Shown here one piece after another: positions 25,301-38,800 of a stretch of DNA of 64,000 nucleotides (position 1 is the stretch's first letter; the number at the start of each line of letters is the position of its first letter). The stretch is from Sipunculus nudus (lineage: Eukaryota > Annelida > Sipuncula > Golfingiida > Sipunculidae): positions 64,895,176 through 64,959,175 of the forward strand of contig CM049316.1 of the NCBI GenBank assembly GCA_026874595.1. Reading direction: 5' to 3'. Below the pieces are notes generated by a model. It was given only the letters and a program-made list of their open reading frames with translations. It made no database searches and was not told the DNA's origin. Both the position numbers and the translations under genes were made by a program.

Positions 25301-28300
25301 TGAGGCTTTTCAAAGAAGTTGGTTCTGTGACCTTGACCTTTGACATTGTGACCTCAAAATAATTATGGTTCTTCCCCTGTTGGTAGGTGAGCTGTATGTG
25401 AAAGATGGAAGGTTTGGGATGAAAATTTTGGCTAAAAGAATTATTTCTGGGGGGTGCAAAAACACCCCATAACTTCGAGAATATAGGTCGCAGTGACCTA
25501 ATTTCAGGTTTGCAAGGAGATCTTTTTAGAACCTCTAAGACTGCATAGGGTTCATGGCCCTAGCCCCTATGGTTACGATTTGTGCCCTGCTCACGGACGG
25601 ACAAAGACCCATTGCTATAGCCCAGCATGACTGAAAGTCAGCTGAGCTAATAAAACATGGCTATTAATTCCCAAGCTAGTATCTATTGAATGTGAAAGCT
25701 TAAGTGACATGCATCAGATACTCTATAGTATATTAATTAGGCTTCCACAAGGATTGAAGGGCAACCCAATCCTTACACTAAACACTTGGGTTGTTGTTGT
25801 AAAATTTGAGTAAAACACTGAAATACTGGCTTGCTTCATCTTCATGGGGGTTGAATTTTTGTGATTTTCTCATTTTCAATGTTTCTCAAGGGTTTCATTT
25901 TTGTGATCTTACCATACATTATCTTCACAGAGTACAATTTTTATATTAAAAATATAAAATAGTGAATAAATTGTAAAAAGCAAAAAATTGATATTATGAC
26001 TAATTATAAATATTGTATGTTAATGTTTGTCTAAGATTGGTTTGGTACTTATTCAGATTTTTTAATTATCTGTCAATAATGAAAGTTTACATATACATAT
26101 TCAATATTCTGATTATTCACTAGGATCCCTGTCCAAAGTAATACATATTACACATATTACTTAATAATAATATAATTCAATCATTAACTGATGGATAAAC
26201 ATGTGTTGGTTATTGTCAGATCGCGAAAATTGATCCCTCGTGAAACAGTGAAAAAAATGAAAATCACTAAATGTTTACCTCGCGAATATAAAGCTAACCA
26301 CAGTATAATATCTGATATGATTTACAAAACAGACGTTTGATTTACATGTAACATGAAATTTGTTATAATTATTGTTATCAATATTTTGTCTTTAGACATT
26401 TTTACGGTACAGGTATTGATTACAGACAGGAGTGGCCAAAGAGTAGAAATGACTGTTTTCCTTTGTATTTATTCACGAAGGTTTATTTTCCCGATAATTT
26501 CTGCTTCATAAAAATAATGAATCTGTAACCCTTGTGAACAGAAAGCAAACTGCAGTATGTAATTACATGAGTACATGATACATTAAGGCAGTACTTATTA
26601 CTGATGTATGTAGTACCCTGTGGTAGGACTGGAGGTAAACTTACGAGTACAAGGTGCACTTGGTAGATCAGATGAGGCTCTGTAGTATTTCTCATCACAC
26701 TGACACCAGATGTCACCACTGAGGAACGAATGGCTGTGCTCTGGACAGGCTGAACAACCATGGTTTCCTACATCTGCTTTGAATGTTCCCGGCTGACAAG
26801 CTGTTTATGAGTAAAATATAAATAGAATTACTGATACCTACAGAAATTCTAGTGGTCACTGCATGAGGCTATCGGTACCAGAGACCCTGGCACATGGTGG
26901 CTAGTAGTGTGCTCATTGCTGGTAGAAAAGGCTAGATTGAACTGTATAGATTACTCTTGACATTTCATCTGACATCATCCAATGGTATAAATAGTGTATA
27001 TATTGGAGGCTCAATGTATAATGAAGCTGGTGTTGGCTGAGATTAATGCTATCTGTTATATTGCTTGCTGTTCATAGCAACTCTAAATAAACGCCATTCA
27101 TTTAATTCCTAAGACACATATTCACTACAAACATGACAAAATGACATAATTTAAAAATAAAATCTGAAAACAACTTAAATCCCAAAGCTGCTTCAAATGT
27201 CAATAACTAGTCTAAAACCTTATTGAATATGCCTTCAAATTCAAGGATGATCTTTTTTTACAAATAGTCAAAAGACATTTAATAAATACTCTCAGTGTAG
27301 GAGCTAAAATGAAAAAAAAAAAAAAAATTTTATTACAACCATCCAAGAGATAAAAAAGTTTTGAAAATTATGAATCTTTGATAAAACTAAAAACAAATCT
27401 GAAATATGCCAAACAGGTGGCTTGCCAATACTTTGAGATATTCTTCCAGAAGTCATGGATTACCTTGTGCAATACAAAAACATTTTCTCAGTCAGGGGTA
27501 CCAAAACTTTTTTGTTACCTTTTTCAAGTACTTTTTTGGTTGGAGTTACTATCTCCGTTTGGTAATGCTTACTAAATGTAGTATATGTACATCTGCAGAT
27601 TGCCATTCAAGTTTCTGACTACATGACAGTGCAGAATCACATGCTTCCTGTCATTTTATATCTTGATGTTAACCAGGCCTGGTGACTACTGCACCTGCAG
27701 GCCCTGGATGCATAATTGTCCCCATTGCTGGGTCATACCACCCAGGAACCCCTGAAATTTGTGATGGAAACAGAGCCGTTGGGCATGGCCTTCCCATTAA
27801 GCCTGTAGAGTGCTCACTCTAGGTGGAGGCCGATCATGAAAAATCTCACCGCCTCGGCTCATATTCTTACTCTTTATCTCCCTGCTTTGAGTCCTGTGCT
27901 CTACCACCGAGCCACAAAACCAAAAACTTACCTGTACATGATGGCTGACTGTCTGTGACTGTCCTCTCATATCCCTTCATACAAGAACAACCTCCTTCAG
28001 GCGTCACCCAATCACCATTTGATCTACACAGAGAACTGGGTGGTACATCCGCTTCTGCATGGAGAATACATTTCCCATATGCCTTCACTGAACCTGCAGC
28101 AGCGCCCTCTACTGGAGTCTCAGGAAACACTGCAAGATTTTCCTGAATTTGAGGACACTGCAGGAAGTGTACTTCAAAACTGATCAAGGCTGAACACACA
28201 GATTCAAACCTAAAACTGAAGTAGACACCATTTTCCTGGATTTCCACATGCCTCGTTTCATGGTAGATTGGTATCTTCTCATGGTTGAATGTTTCATTTT

Positions 28301-31300
28301 TTGGTGTAATTACATCAAGCAGTTGATAATTATCCATACCCCAGCCGGGATGAACTACAGAATCGTTATAACCGTCTGAACCTAAGTAGTACAACCTGAA
28401 TTCATTTTTACACCCTACGCAATGCCTCATGGTGAATCTGATATCAACTGTTAGATTGTGGCCTTGTTTTCGTGGAATGAACGGGGATCGTATCCAGTGG
28501 ACTGCTGTTGTGTTGACATCACACACTGAGATAGTTCTGATAACAGACTCTTTATCATTGTATGACCCTTCATCCATCTGAAAGAACAGTGGGATGGAAG
28601 TCTTGTTCAGATGATAATATATATATCATACTTATCATATGTTCATTATAATAAGATATTCATATTATAAGATACTGTGACATTTGAAAGGAAAGCTCAT
28701 CAATAATTTTGCTGATGCTGCATACCTGTACTCAAATATACTGCTTGTTACACAATCTTAAATTATACATAAAATCCCTTACAGTGATACAATCTCAAAG
28801 TGCTTTTGAAAATGTCATGATTCAAAGCATTGGTATTATTTCATTTCTTTGGCTGTCATAATTCCATATCTCATAATATGATACTTATCGTCTTATTTTG
28901 TTTAAAAATCAGATACAATCCATGGTTTAATATTATGACCAACAGTAAAGAGTTTCTCCATTATCCGTGAAAGATATCCTTATTTCTGACTGATACAACC
29001 TGCTATTTATGCATTTTCCCCTTCAACTTTATTTTAGCCAATTTAAAATAAAAACAAGGGACCTATGGGTCACTGTGCTCAGCTGACGTTAACATTGAAG
29101 GTAAAAATCTAAAATAATATCAAATGGAGATAAAGTGTAAGAGGAAGAGGTAATAAAGGCCATGGTTGGTTTATATGATTGGTTTGTATTGATGAGCAAG
29201 AAATTGTTGCAAAAAATATTTTGTGACCTGGCCATGTGTTTCCTAATGTTGAAACTAAAGCATGCGAGCAGTTTGTGAACAAATGATCTGTATTATTACC
29301 ATGATCATTAGTTGGTTTTTCGATTAACTGTTGACATTTCAGTAGTTTACACATTTGTTCAATTGAATCTATTTTTTTGTATAATATATATTATTAAATA
29401 TATGTATTTTTTTATTATGAAATGTATACAGTTGAAATATAGCACATATTTAACAACAAAAAACAGGGCAAACAAAGCCTGATCTCAAATTCTGCTGAGG
29501 CAGGAAAATAATGAACAAATGTTTGTTTTAAATCCTCATTTTTTTATCACATCAATATATATCTGAATATAAAAGTTGATTCATAATTCTCAATTGCATC
29601 ATCATAAATCTCAATCTTGTCAGATAACACCACATCATGCATACAAATGTTTATTTATTTTTTACCACAAAAATATATCTTTTAAATCTGCAAAACAATA
29701 AATATCTAAAAATAATACTTGATTTAGATTTCACAATTTTTAATTGTGTCTTTATTTATCCATAATGTGCTTCATATTTTATAATAATTTAAGCATACTG
29801 ATGGGTTCAATTATATTTGTTAAAATCATTTAAAAGAAAACTGATTTCTTTAAAAATGCTACATTACACAACATTGCATCTTCTGGATTACACCTTGAAT
29901 TATTTTTTTCAAGGAAAGTTTTTGCATATCGGAGTGGAAACAGCATTACAATTAAGGAGATACAGTGAAAACAATAACAATTACTGCATAACACTTGGTG
30001 GGTTGGGTTGCAGGGGGGGGGGGCGGGGGGGGGGGGGTTGATTGGGGTGGTGATATGAGAATAACTCTACACCTGTCACAGCAGGGGATCTCCCTCAATG
30101 ACTGTAACAAATCAGAAACCCTGGCATAGCTGACTTCCAGTGACCTGGAGTGGGACCCTGCATCTGTAATCAAAGCAAGTGACTACAGAAAAAAAAATCA
30201 ATAAGGCCCAAAAAAATTAAAGGTATGGTTCTCAGGCACCGCCCGCATCAATTTTAAACCCCCGCATCAAAAATTTTTATTTTGATTTTCAATAAAAACT
30301 TTCCAATTTTGAGCTGCTACCGCTCCGACATTTCTTTCAAGAAGATAAAACCATATAATTTCCTTTGTTTTGTAGTGCTTTTACTTATTTACAAAAATAA
30401 AACTGTTATTTTCATGCTTTTCCCTTATCATTTGACATTTCTATAGAAACATACCAAAAAATTTAAAATAAAAAAAGCGCCCGCCCGCATTGATTCCCGA
30501 AAAAAAGTGCCTGAAAACCATACCTTTTTTTTATTTTGGCCTAACTAGCTTAATTTTCAAGCTTTTATTTTCAAATTATAAATTTACATTTACAAACTAA
30601 ATATTTATGTTTACATGCTGTGAAAATTAAATCAATGGTGCTTACAGGAAAAAAACGTGCCATGGTCAAAGTTGGGCAAAATTTAAGGTACTGATTTTTT
30701 TTTTATGCTAATAACTTAAAAAATTTACAAAATTCAGATCTAATTCTGGGTAAACAATTGAATCTTAATTAAAAATAGTTATATACTTGAGAAAATACTC
30801 TAGTTTCCAAATTTTTCATGTTAAGTGAGTTATTATTTTTATTCTGATTTTTTACAAAGTCCATAATGTTTGGGCCCATAACTTAAAGAATTTATACTTT
30901 ACAGACTTAATTTCTGGCATGTACATAGGAACTATATAGAGGCATATTTATGGTAAATATGAGGAAAAACAGATGAGTGGTTTTGATATTAGGCAGTCCT
31001 GAAGTGTGAAAATAGGATTTTAATAAAAAATTGAGGTTTTTCCTTAATTTCTCAAAGGAATGAAGTCGCAAAGACCCAGTTTTTGGCTTGGTAGGAGATC
31101 TTGGGGCTATCTAACATTATGCTGAATTTTGGATTCCTAGGTCTTACGGTTTCAAAACGTGCCACATCTACGGACGGACGGACGGACGGACGGACGGACA
31201 GACGGACGGACGACGGACAATGGACCACGACTATAGCTCAGATGACTTATAGTCAGCTGAGCTAAAAATTAAGTTTATTATTCAAATCAAAATTAGTTAC

Positions 31301-34300
31301 CTTTTCTTTATGTGCAGTAGAATAGTTGGCCCAATCTGACAATGAACTTTTCTCTATGCTATCATATAAAACCACTCCTGTAAAACAAATGTAAATTAAC
31401 ATTAGAAAACATAATTTTGTGTTTGTACCATCCTGTCATTAGTTCTAGTAAAGCACTAAAATAATGGTACTGTTACAAGGTCATCTTGTGTATGTTCACT
31501 TGTAACACAGGGTGAGAGAGACACAAGACAAGACTGGTAGACACTTGACTTTATTCCATATCAACTAAGCATGTTGTTACAGCAGCAGGGTGGTCTCCCT
31601 CTCTTGTGCTGTCTCTGTGATTCTCTCTGGGAGAACTGCACACCATGCAAAACTTCTGACTCAAGAGTTTGGAATGACCTTCTCCATACATATTCATTTA
31701 CCCTTAGTTTGTCATTTTAAAAGAATCTGATTGGTGACCTAACACTGAATTGTGTCAATGTTGATGTTAGAATATTTTCATCTTAATCACATGGCTTTTT
31801 GGAATGTGGTAAAACAAGAGTTCTATTCTGCGATTACTAAACCAGACGTAATTGTACTCATCTCACTTGACATAACAAATATCACCATCTGAACAACATT
31901 TATAATAATGCCCTGGCAGGTTCAAGTCAGAGTGACATCAGTGGATTATGATTACTGTCACTTTGTAGGTCTTTATGAAAACATTACAGGGGAGGCTAAA
32001 TGACTGGGTGGTTACTTCAGTTCTCTTTTTAATCAAACTCCTGGAACAAAGCATATCTCTGTCTTTCTGAATATCAGTCCTCATTAATCTTGGATACCTT
32101 CTGAATGAAATTTAGAAACATTCCTTTAAATATTTCTTAAGTCATAAACATGCCATCTCCTACTTCATTACATATTTACTTGTTATATATAGCTAGGGAC
32201 ATAGAAATCTACTAATTTAAACTGAATATTGATGATTAAAATCAATCAGCAGTTGATAGGCATCATGATATGACAAGTGAACAATTATTTAAACAAGGGA
32301 CCCATGGGTCACGGCGCTCAGCTGATCGTGATTGGACCATAAATGTTTCTCCACTGTGATACTATATCGAGTCTATAAAGCTTATGAATATCATGGACAT
32401 GTTGGGCTATTATAAACGAATGTAATGTAATATGTGAGTAAATGATAAATGAAATAACCTGACTGATGGATTAATAGAGTCATATATAGTGGTTTATTTT
32501 TTATTTATTAAAGAGGTGTAGAAAATTGTGATATATTTGAGCAAATATGAATGCAATGACAGCAGTAATAAGCAGTAGTAGAATGATGATAAGGCTATTT
32601 GTTGAAGGATCTAAAGTGTATGGGAGTCTGCAAGCTTTCAATTTGACAGATATGATGTTATGATTAACTATGCTGATGAAGTGATTTATGAATTTGTGAC
32701 TGTATGACACAATATCTCTTTAGTCTTGACAAGGTACATTATTGTGATGCCCACTATGTCTACATATTACACAATATTGACATAAATTCTGGCATGTACA
32801 TAGGTACCTATGGACGAATAGTTATACAAAATATTAAAGTATGAATATATCTGATTCATCTTGTTCTTGCTTACTGAGGCTGACTTTGGGATGGGGTTCG
32901 GAGAAGGGAAAAGTGAGGGCTGCACGAAGGTGGATGTAGAAATATTCTATTGTAATGTTTTTCATTTATATAAGAATATGAAAAGCTAAGAGGAAAGGGG
33001 CCCTCCTACTTGGTTATAGTAAAGTTCTAAATATATGATTGCAAACTAATACTCTGACAAGACTGTCATGAAGAAAAACAGTAAAAGTTTTGAGATACTG
33101 TAATGTATGAAAATTTACAGATGGAAAATTTACAGATGGACAGGCAAGTGGACAGAATGGACTAATACCTTTATTTCACTTTCAAGGGAATAATGCATTT
33201 AAGTTTATATATAAGCCTATTTTTTTTAAGCATATCCACTTTTTCCATTAAGAAGTTTTTATCTGAATCATTTTTTTTTTATTTACAGGTTTTATAAATT
33301 TTAAATGAAAAAACCTGAAAATATAAAATAAAATATTAGAATTGTTGCAAAAGTTGCAATCATTATATATACAGAGTAAAAAACTGAAACTATAAGTTAA
33401 AATATTAGAATTGTTGCAAAAGTTGCAATCATCATATATCCAGAGTGTAGCTCATATTGGGTCATATTATGCATACACATATTTTATTATTTTTTAATCA
33501 TAAATGTTTAAACTGAATTTAAAAGAAAATAATGCCACAACATGGCATCTACAAGAATATTCCTTGAATCACTATTAAAAAGTTTTGCACATTGGAGTTT
33601 TCAGTACCTGCTTAATTTTATTCACCAAAATAAAATAAAAGATTCAGTAAATTTGATAAAATAAAACATCTTTTCAAATAAAGTATACACACTGTTTGTT
33701 GAATGAGAAACAAACAATATCATTGTGCTAATTACTATCCAAGTTTCAATTAATTACTGAAATTAATAGTCAATTTCACACCTGGTGAAGTTTTTACACC
33801 TCTGAAGAACATCCACACTTTTATAGCAATACACCACTTTGTGGACACAATTAAATGTACACTTTAATCATTGTAACCCTGGTGGTACAATACAAAATCT
33901 AAAATGTAGCATAGCCTAGAATAAGAATGAATCACATACAGAAAATAATAACATTCATCTAGTTTATGCACCATCTGGGGGGGGGGGGGAGGGAGTGCAG
34001 AGCAGAGGGGAAGCCTGCTGGTAGTGGCCAAGCTGACCCAAGGCAAGCTGCCTGGGGTGGGTTACATAATGCAAGTGAAGGCTGTACTACTAGGTGGGCT
34101 AGATGTAAACAACACTTGACATTGTGTATGAAAACATGAATAAAAGCTATTCTTTCCAATCAATTTCTTTGAAATTTCAGATTTTAAAAGAATAAATCCT
34201 TATGTATATATGCTGTGAAAATTAAATCAACAGTGCCAAAGTTGGACAAAATTTAAGGTATTGATTTTTTATTTATGCTAATAACTTGAAAAATTTGCAA

Positions 34301-35761
34301 AATTCAGATCTAATTTTGGGTAAACAATTGAATCTTGATTAAATAAAGTTATATTCCTGAAAAAAAGTCTCTAGGTTCAGCAATTCTCATGTGAGTAAAT
34401 ATATTTCCTGATTTTTTAACAAACTGCATTATGTTTTGGCCCATAACTTCAAAATAATACCCAATACTAACCTAATTTTTGGTATGTTCATAGAAAATGT
34501 ATAAAAGAATGTGAATCCTAAATACAATCAAAAACAGATCAGTGGTTTTGATATTAGGCAGCCCTGAAGTGTAACAATGGCTTTTTTTATGGAAAACAGA
34601 GTTTTTTTTCCCTTAATATCTCGAAGTCCTGAACAAAGTCATAATGACCCAATTTTCGGTGTGGTAGGAGTTTTTGGGGACATCTAAAATTATGTCAACA
34701 GCCTGGGGAGCATAGAGATGTGCACTGAATGACCTACAGTCATCAAAGTGGACTGCTTGACAATGTAAGGGAATACAACAAGAGCCTCCAAAAAAATTCA
34801 ATAACTAGCCTAATTTTGCAGCTTTTGTTTTCAAATTTCAGATTTTAACAGATTACATCCTTATGTATACATGGTGAAAAAATAAATCCACAGTACTTAC
34901 AGGAAAAAAACGTGCCATGGCCAAAGCTGGGCAAAATTTAAGGTACCAATTTTATATTTTTGCCAATATTTAAAAAAATTTAACAAATTTTGATCAAATT
35001 TTTGGTATACAATTAAATTTTGATTAATATAAGTTGTATTACTGGAAAAAAGTCCCTACCTTTAACACTTTTGGTCTTAAGTGACCAAATATCTTCCTGA
35101 TTTTTTTACAAAGTCCATTATGTTTTGGCCCATAACTTTTTTAAATTATATAATACTGACTTAATATCTGGCATGTACATAGGAACTATATAGAGGAATA
35201 TTTATGGTAAATATGAAGAAAACCAGATGAGTGGTTTTGATTTTAGGCAGTCCTGAAGTGTGAAAATAGATTTTTAATAAAAAATTGAGGTTTTTCCTTA
35301 ATATCTTAGGGGAACGAAGTCCTATTGACCCAATGTTTGGCATGGTAGGAGATTATGGGGACATCTTACTGTGTGCCGAAATTCAGATTTGTAGGTCCAA
35401 CGGTGTCGAAACGTGCCAGTCTTACGGACGGACATCCAGACGGACAGACGGACGGACGGACGGACGGACGGACAGACAGAAGGATGGACGACGGACAATG
35501 GACCATGACTATAGCTCAGATGACTTATAGTCAGCTGAGCTAAAAATTTATATCAGAATACACATAGAAGTGAACAGCATAAAGTAAATAAGGACAAATA
35601 TACAGTACATCATTGCACAAAGTAAAGATAAAATGTCTTTACATGTAAAGAAATGGAACATTACCTCATTGCACTGATTTCCCATAAACTTGAAACTTAT
35701 GTAAAAGGTATATATGTAAATATGTGTATATGTATGTCCATGTATATAAGCACTATATCAT

Positions 35762-35811
<50 letters not shown>

Positions 35812-38800
35812 TATATATATATGCATGCATAATGTTTGGAGGACCTCAAACACCAACTTGGTTTTGAAGCACCTTGATGTAAATGCTTTCCTCTTGTACA
35901 TAGACAGACACAGGTCTCTATGGTTCAATATAGTAATTTTTTTTATTGTTTACTGAAAGTGATTCAACACAAATAATTATATGTGCACAGTTTTTATATT
36001 CCACAGAGCATGTGTTTCTCTGTACTGGTAACTTGAGTGTAAAATGTATTGTGCAGTTGAATTGTATATGTGAATGTTCATAGTTTCAAATATGTAGTGT
36101 TTATGAATGTTATTGTTTATGTGATGTTCCACTGTGTAAATACTTATAAATAATGACAATAAAAACTTAAACAAGGCCTACAGGCCTAATGAGAACCTGT
36201 GCATTGGGAAAAACACCAGGTATAATGCTTCAATGCTGGACCATTACTTTTCATGTATATGAACAATGCAAGTACTAAACATTTTGAATAAGAAACAATT
36301 ACACAAACATCACTGCTGAAATTCTGGCATGGGTGCACACAACACAAAAACGAGTGTAGCTGGCACCACCAGTCTTGTATACAACGAAGCTATCAGAGAT
36401 ATAACATATGCCAATTATCAGACTGATATATCAAACCCCTTCTGAGAAATAAGCAGGGACACACATTGTGCAAAAATTATTGTAGGTGGCACCACCAGTC
36501 TTATATACGACAAAGCTATTCGATATGTATAAATATGCCCAATTTCAGGCTGATATATCAAATTCCTCTGTAGAAATAAGCAGGCACATACACTGTGCAA
36601 AAGTCAATGTACGTGGCACCACCTGTCTTGTAAATGAGAATACCATCAAAGACGCAAAGACAGGTCAAAATATCAGTCCAATACATCAAACTTCCCCAGA
36701 GTTTGATGCACTGGGCTGACAAGGCTTAGGGGAGTAAGGCAGTTGCCCCTGAGTGACCTGTGACAAATTGCTGCCTCAAGCTACTGCACTCAGTGAACTC
36801 TTGACCTGTACCTGGCTAGACTGAGTGAACTTTTGACCTGTACCTGGCTGCACTGAGTGAACTCTTGACCTGTTGCATAATCTGACACAGTTGGCAGTCT
36901 GCCAAAGCTATAAATAGAATGCAGCTACTGCACTGAGTGAACTCTTGACCTATACCTGGCTGCACTTCTTCCAATCCTGGCACTGTGCCAAAACTATTTA
37001 TAGAGCTGACATCATCTTTGCTAATGGCCAACATCAAGGCACTGGCAAGTGCTTCCATCTGTACACAAAAGTGGTCCCTACTTGAAATAACTTTGAAATT
37101 TATTTTCCCAATACAAAATGCTTTTCAGCTGACTTTTTATAAAAAAGAAATCAGGAATATTTGTAAAATTATTACGGATGCATACTGAATGCAAAATTAA
37201 AATACAGATATATCTCATTGATGGCAAATTCTTGAATTGAGTAGGGATGCCAATTATTTATAATCCACGTACAGTTGTCTTTATATAGCCACAGAGAGCT
37301 GACTATCCATGATTGTAACATTGCCTGGTATGATAAATAACTTAAATCATAAATCTAATTTTTTTTAAAAGCTTTTAAAAAACTTTCTTGTCAATATTAA
37401 CCAAAGATAACCTGAAATCTAAATGTCTAATTGCATGATGTAATAGATGCTGATAAACTGGTGCCAGGCTAGATGTAACAGCATCACATAGCTTACATTT
37501 TGACTCAATTCAATTTCCATAATTCAGCCAAAAATCATTCATGTTGAACCATTAATGACAATTATTATAAGATTTATTGTAGGAATTATTCTTGTAAAAT
37601 ATTTTACAAACTGGCTTCAGTGGCATCCGTCAAAAAACGTTTCTCAGGTTTATAACTCATATAGGACGATACAGCAAACTGGCTCTGTTCAGCTTCCCGT
37701 AACTCAGCCAAAAAGCACTGAACCTAAACCATTTGAACAAACTTGAATTATCAATATCTGAGGATAATTAATGTGTGAGATTTAAGATTTTGGCCCAGTG
37801 GTTTTGAGAAGAAGATCTTTGTAGCCACTGAGCTAAAATGGGCTGTTATGGCATATGACCAAATTCAGCTTCCCATAACTTAGCCAAAATTCACTGAAAA
37901 GAGACCATTTGAACAAACTTCAGAAAGCACTACCCTAGGATCATTTCTGTGCGATATTAAACATTTTGGCCATATGGTTTCAGAGAAGAAGTTTTTTGTA
38001 GCTCTAAGTGTGATACAGGCACTGATGACCCTGTACAAAAAAGGCTGATGCAGGTACGCTCTTTACACAGCGCTTTACCTATAGGGCTACTACCTATATC
38101 GTAAGGCGCTGTTTCTTATGACCTCATATCCTGAATTGCTACACCAGAGGGGAGCACTGTATATTTGTCCAATCAGATGAGACCTTGTGCTGAAAGACAA
38201 AGCCAAGCGAGGAATACACGGAGCCAATCATGTTCATTTCGTTTTGTGTGACAGCTCATCACCCCGCCTAACTGTCTGAACAGGCCACAGGCTCAGAGAG
38301 AATTGCCCTTGACGTGGTTTGCTTAGGACCTTGGGCACATAGGATGCTTGGCCGGTGAGCTGTAATTCAAACGAAACGTAACAACAAAGGCTGTGTGCAC
38401 ACCTCGCTGGCTGGTTTCAGTTCTGCAGACAACAGATACACGGCTACACTAACATAGTCATAATTGTCATAATCGAATCGGTCGATGATGCGAGAATGCA
38501 GAGGGGGCAATTTAAATTTGACCGGAAACTCATCAAGCGGCGCTTGAAGCGCAGCAATGGATGGAGCCAGGATGCCTGTCGAGTGTTTGTTTATTGGCAT
38601 CTGCTTGGCTGCTTGTCACATCATACGCACATTTATTTCAGCGGACAACGAACCGCCATCTGGTGTCTAAATATATCATAAACGGTCAAAGCTGGCAGCT
38701 TGAAAATCAGTTGCTTCTTTAGAAGCGCAAGATTTCCGCTGCCTCGGGAGTATAGATGCAGGTGGCGCCACCAATACCTCGATTTCAGATATGACCGACG

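Larger units (their letters stand above)
18302..25652 (+). mobile_element. C-family element (copy C2), split by a 4.9-kb transposon
   Basis: Begins ACAAGTGACCCAAGGGTCAT and runs parallel to C1 to about 19590, where a TIR transposon interrupts. It resumes at 24539 (AAGAAAAATAGAGATGGTC) and ends GACTGAAAGTCAGCTGAGCTAA. Comparison with C1 (around 12395-12410) gives the empty site. Confidence 0.8.

Noticed and set aside
29952-30173. Proline-rich ORF near 30 kb
   Set aside because: The proline run is the translation of a poly-G tract within copy F.
35285-35543. ORFs with repeating TDGRTDGR peptide
   Set aside because: They are translations of the (GGAC)n tandem repeat at the end of copy B.
38367-38681. 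ORFs on both strands in the 699-bp insertion as genes
   Set aside because: Short (60-77 codons), mutually overlapping and without splice sites or family resemblance; kept only as a note on the insertion.
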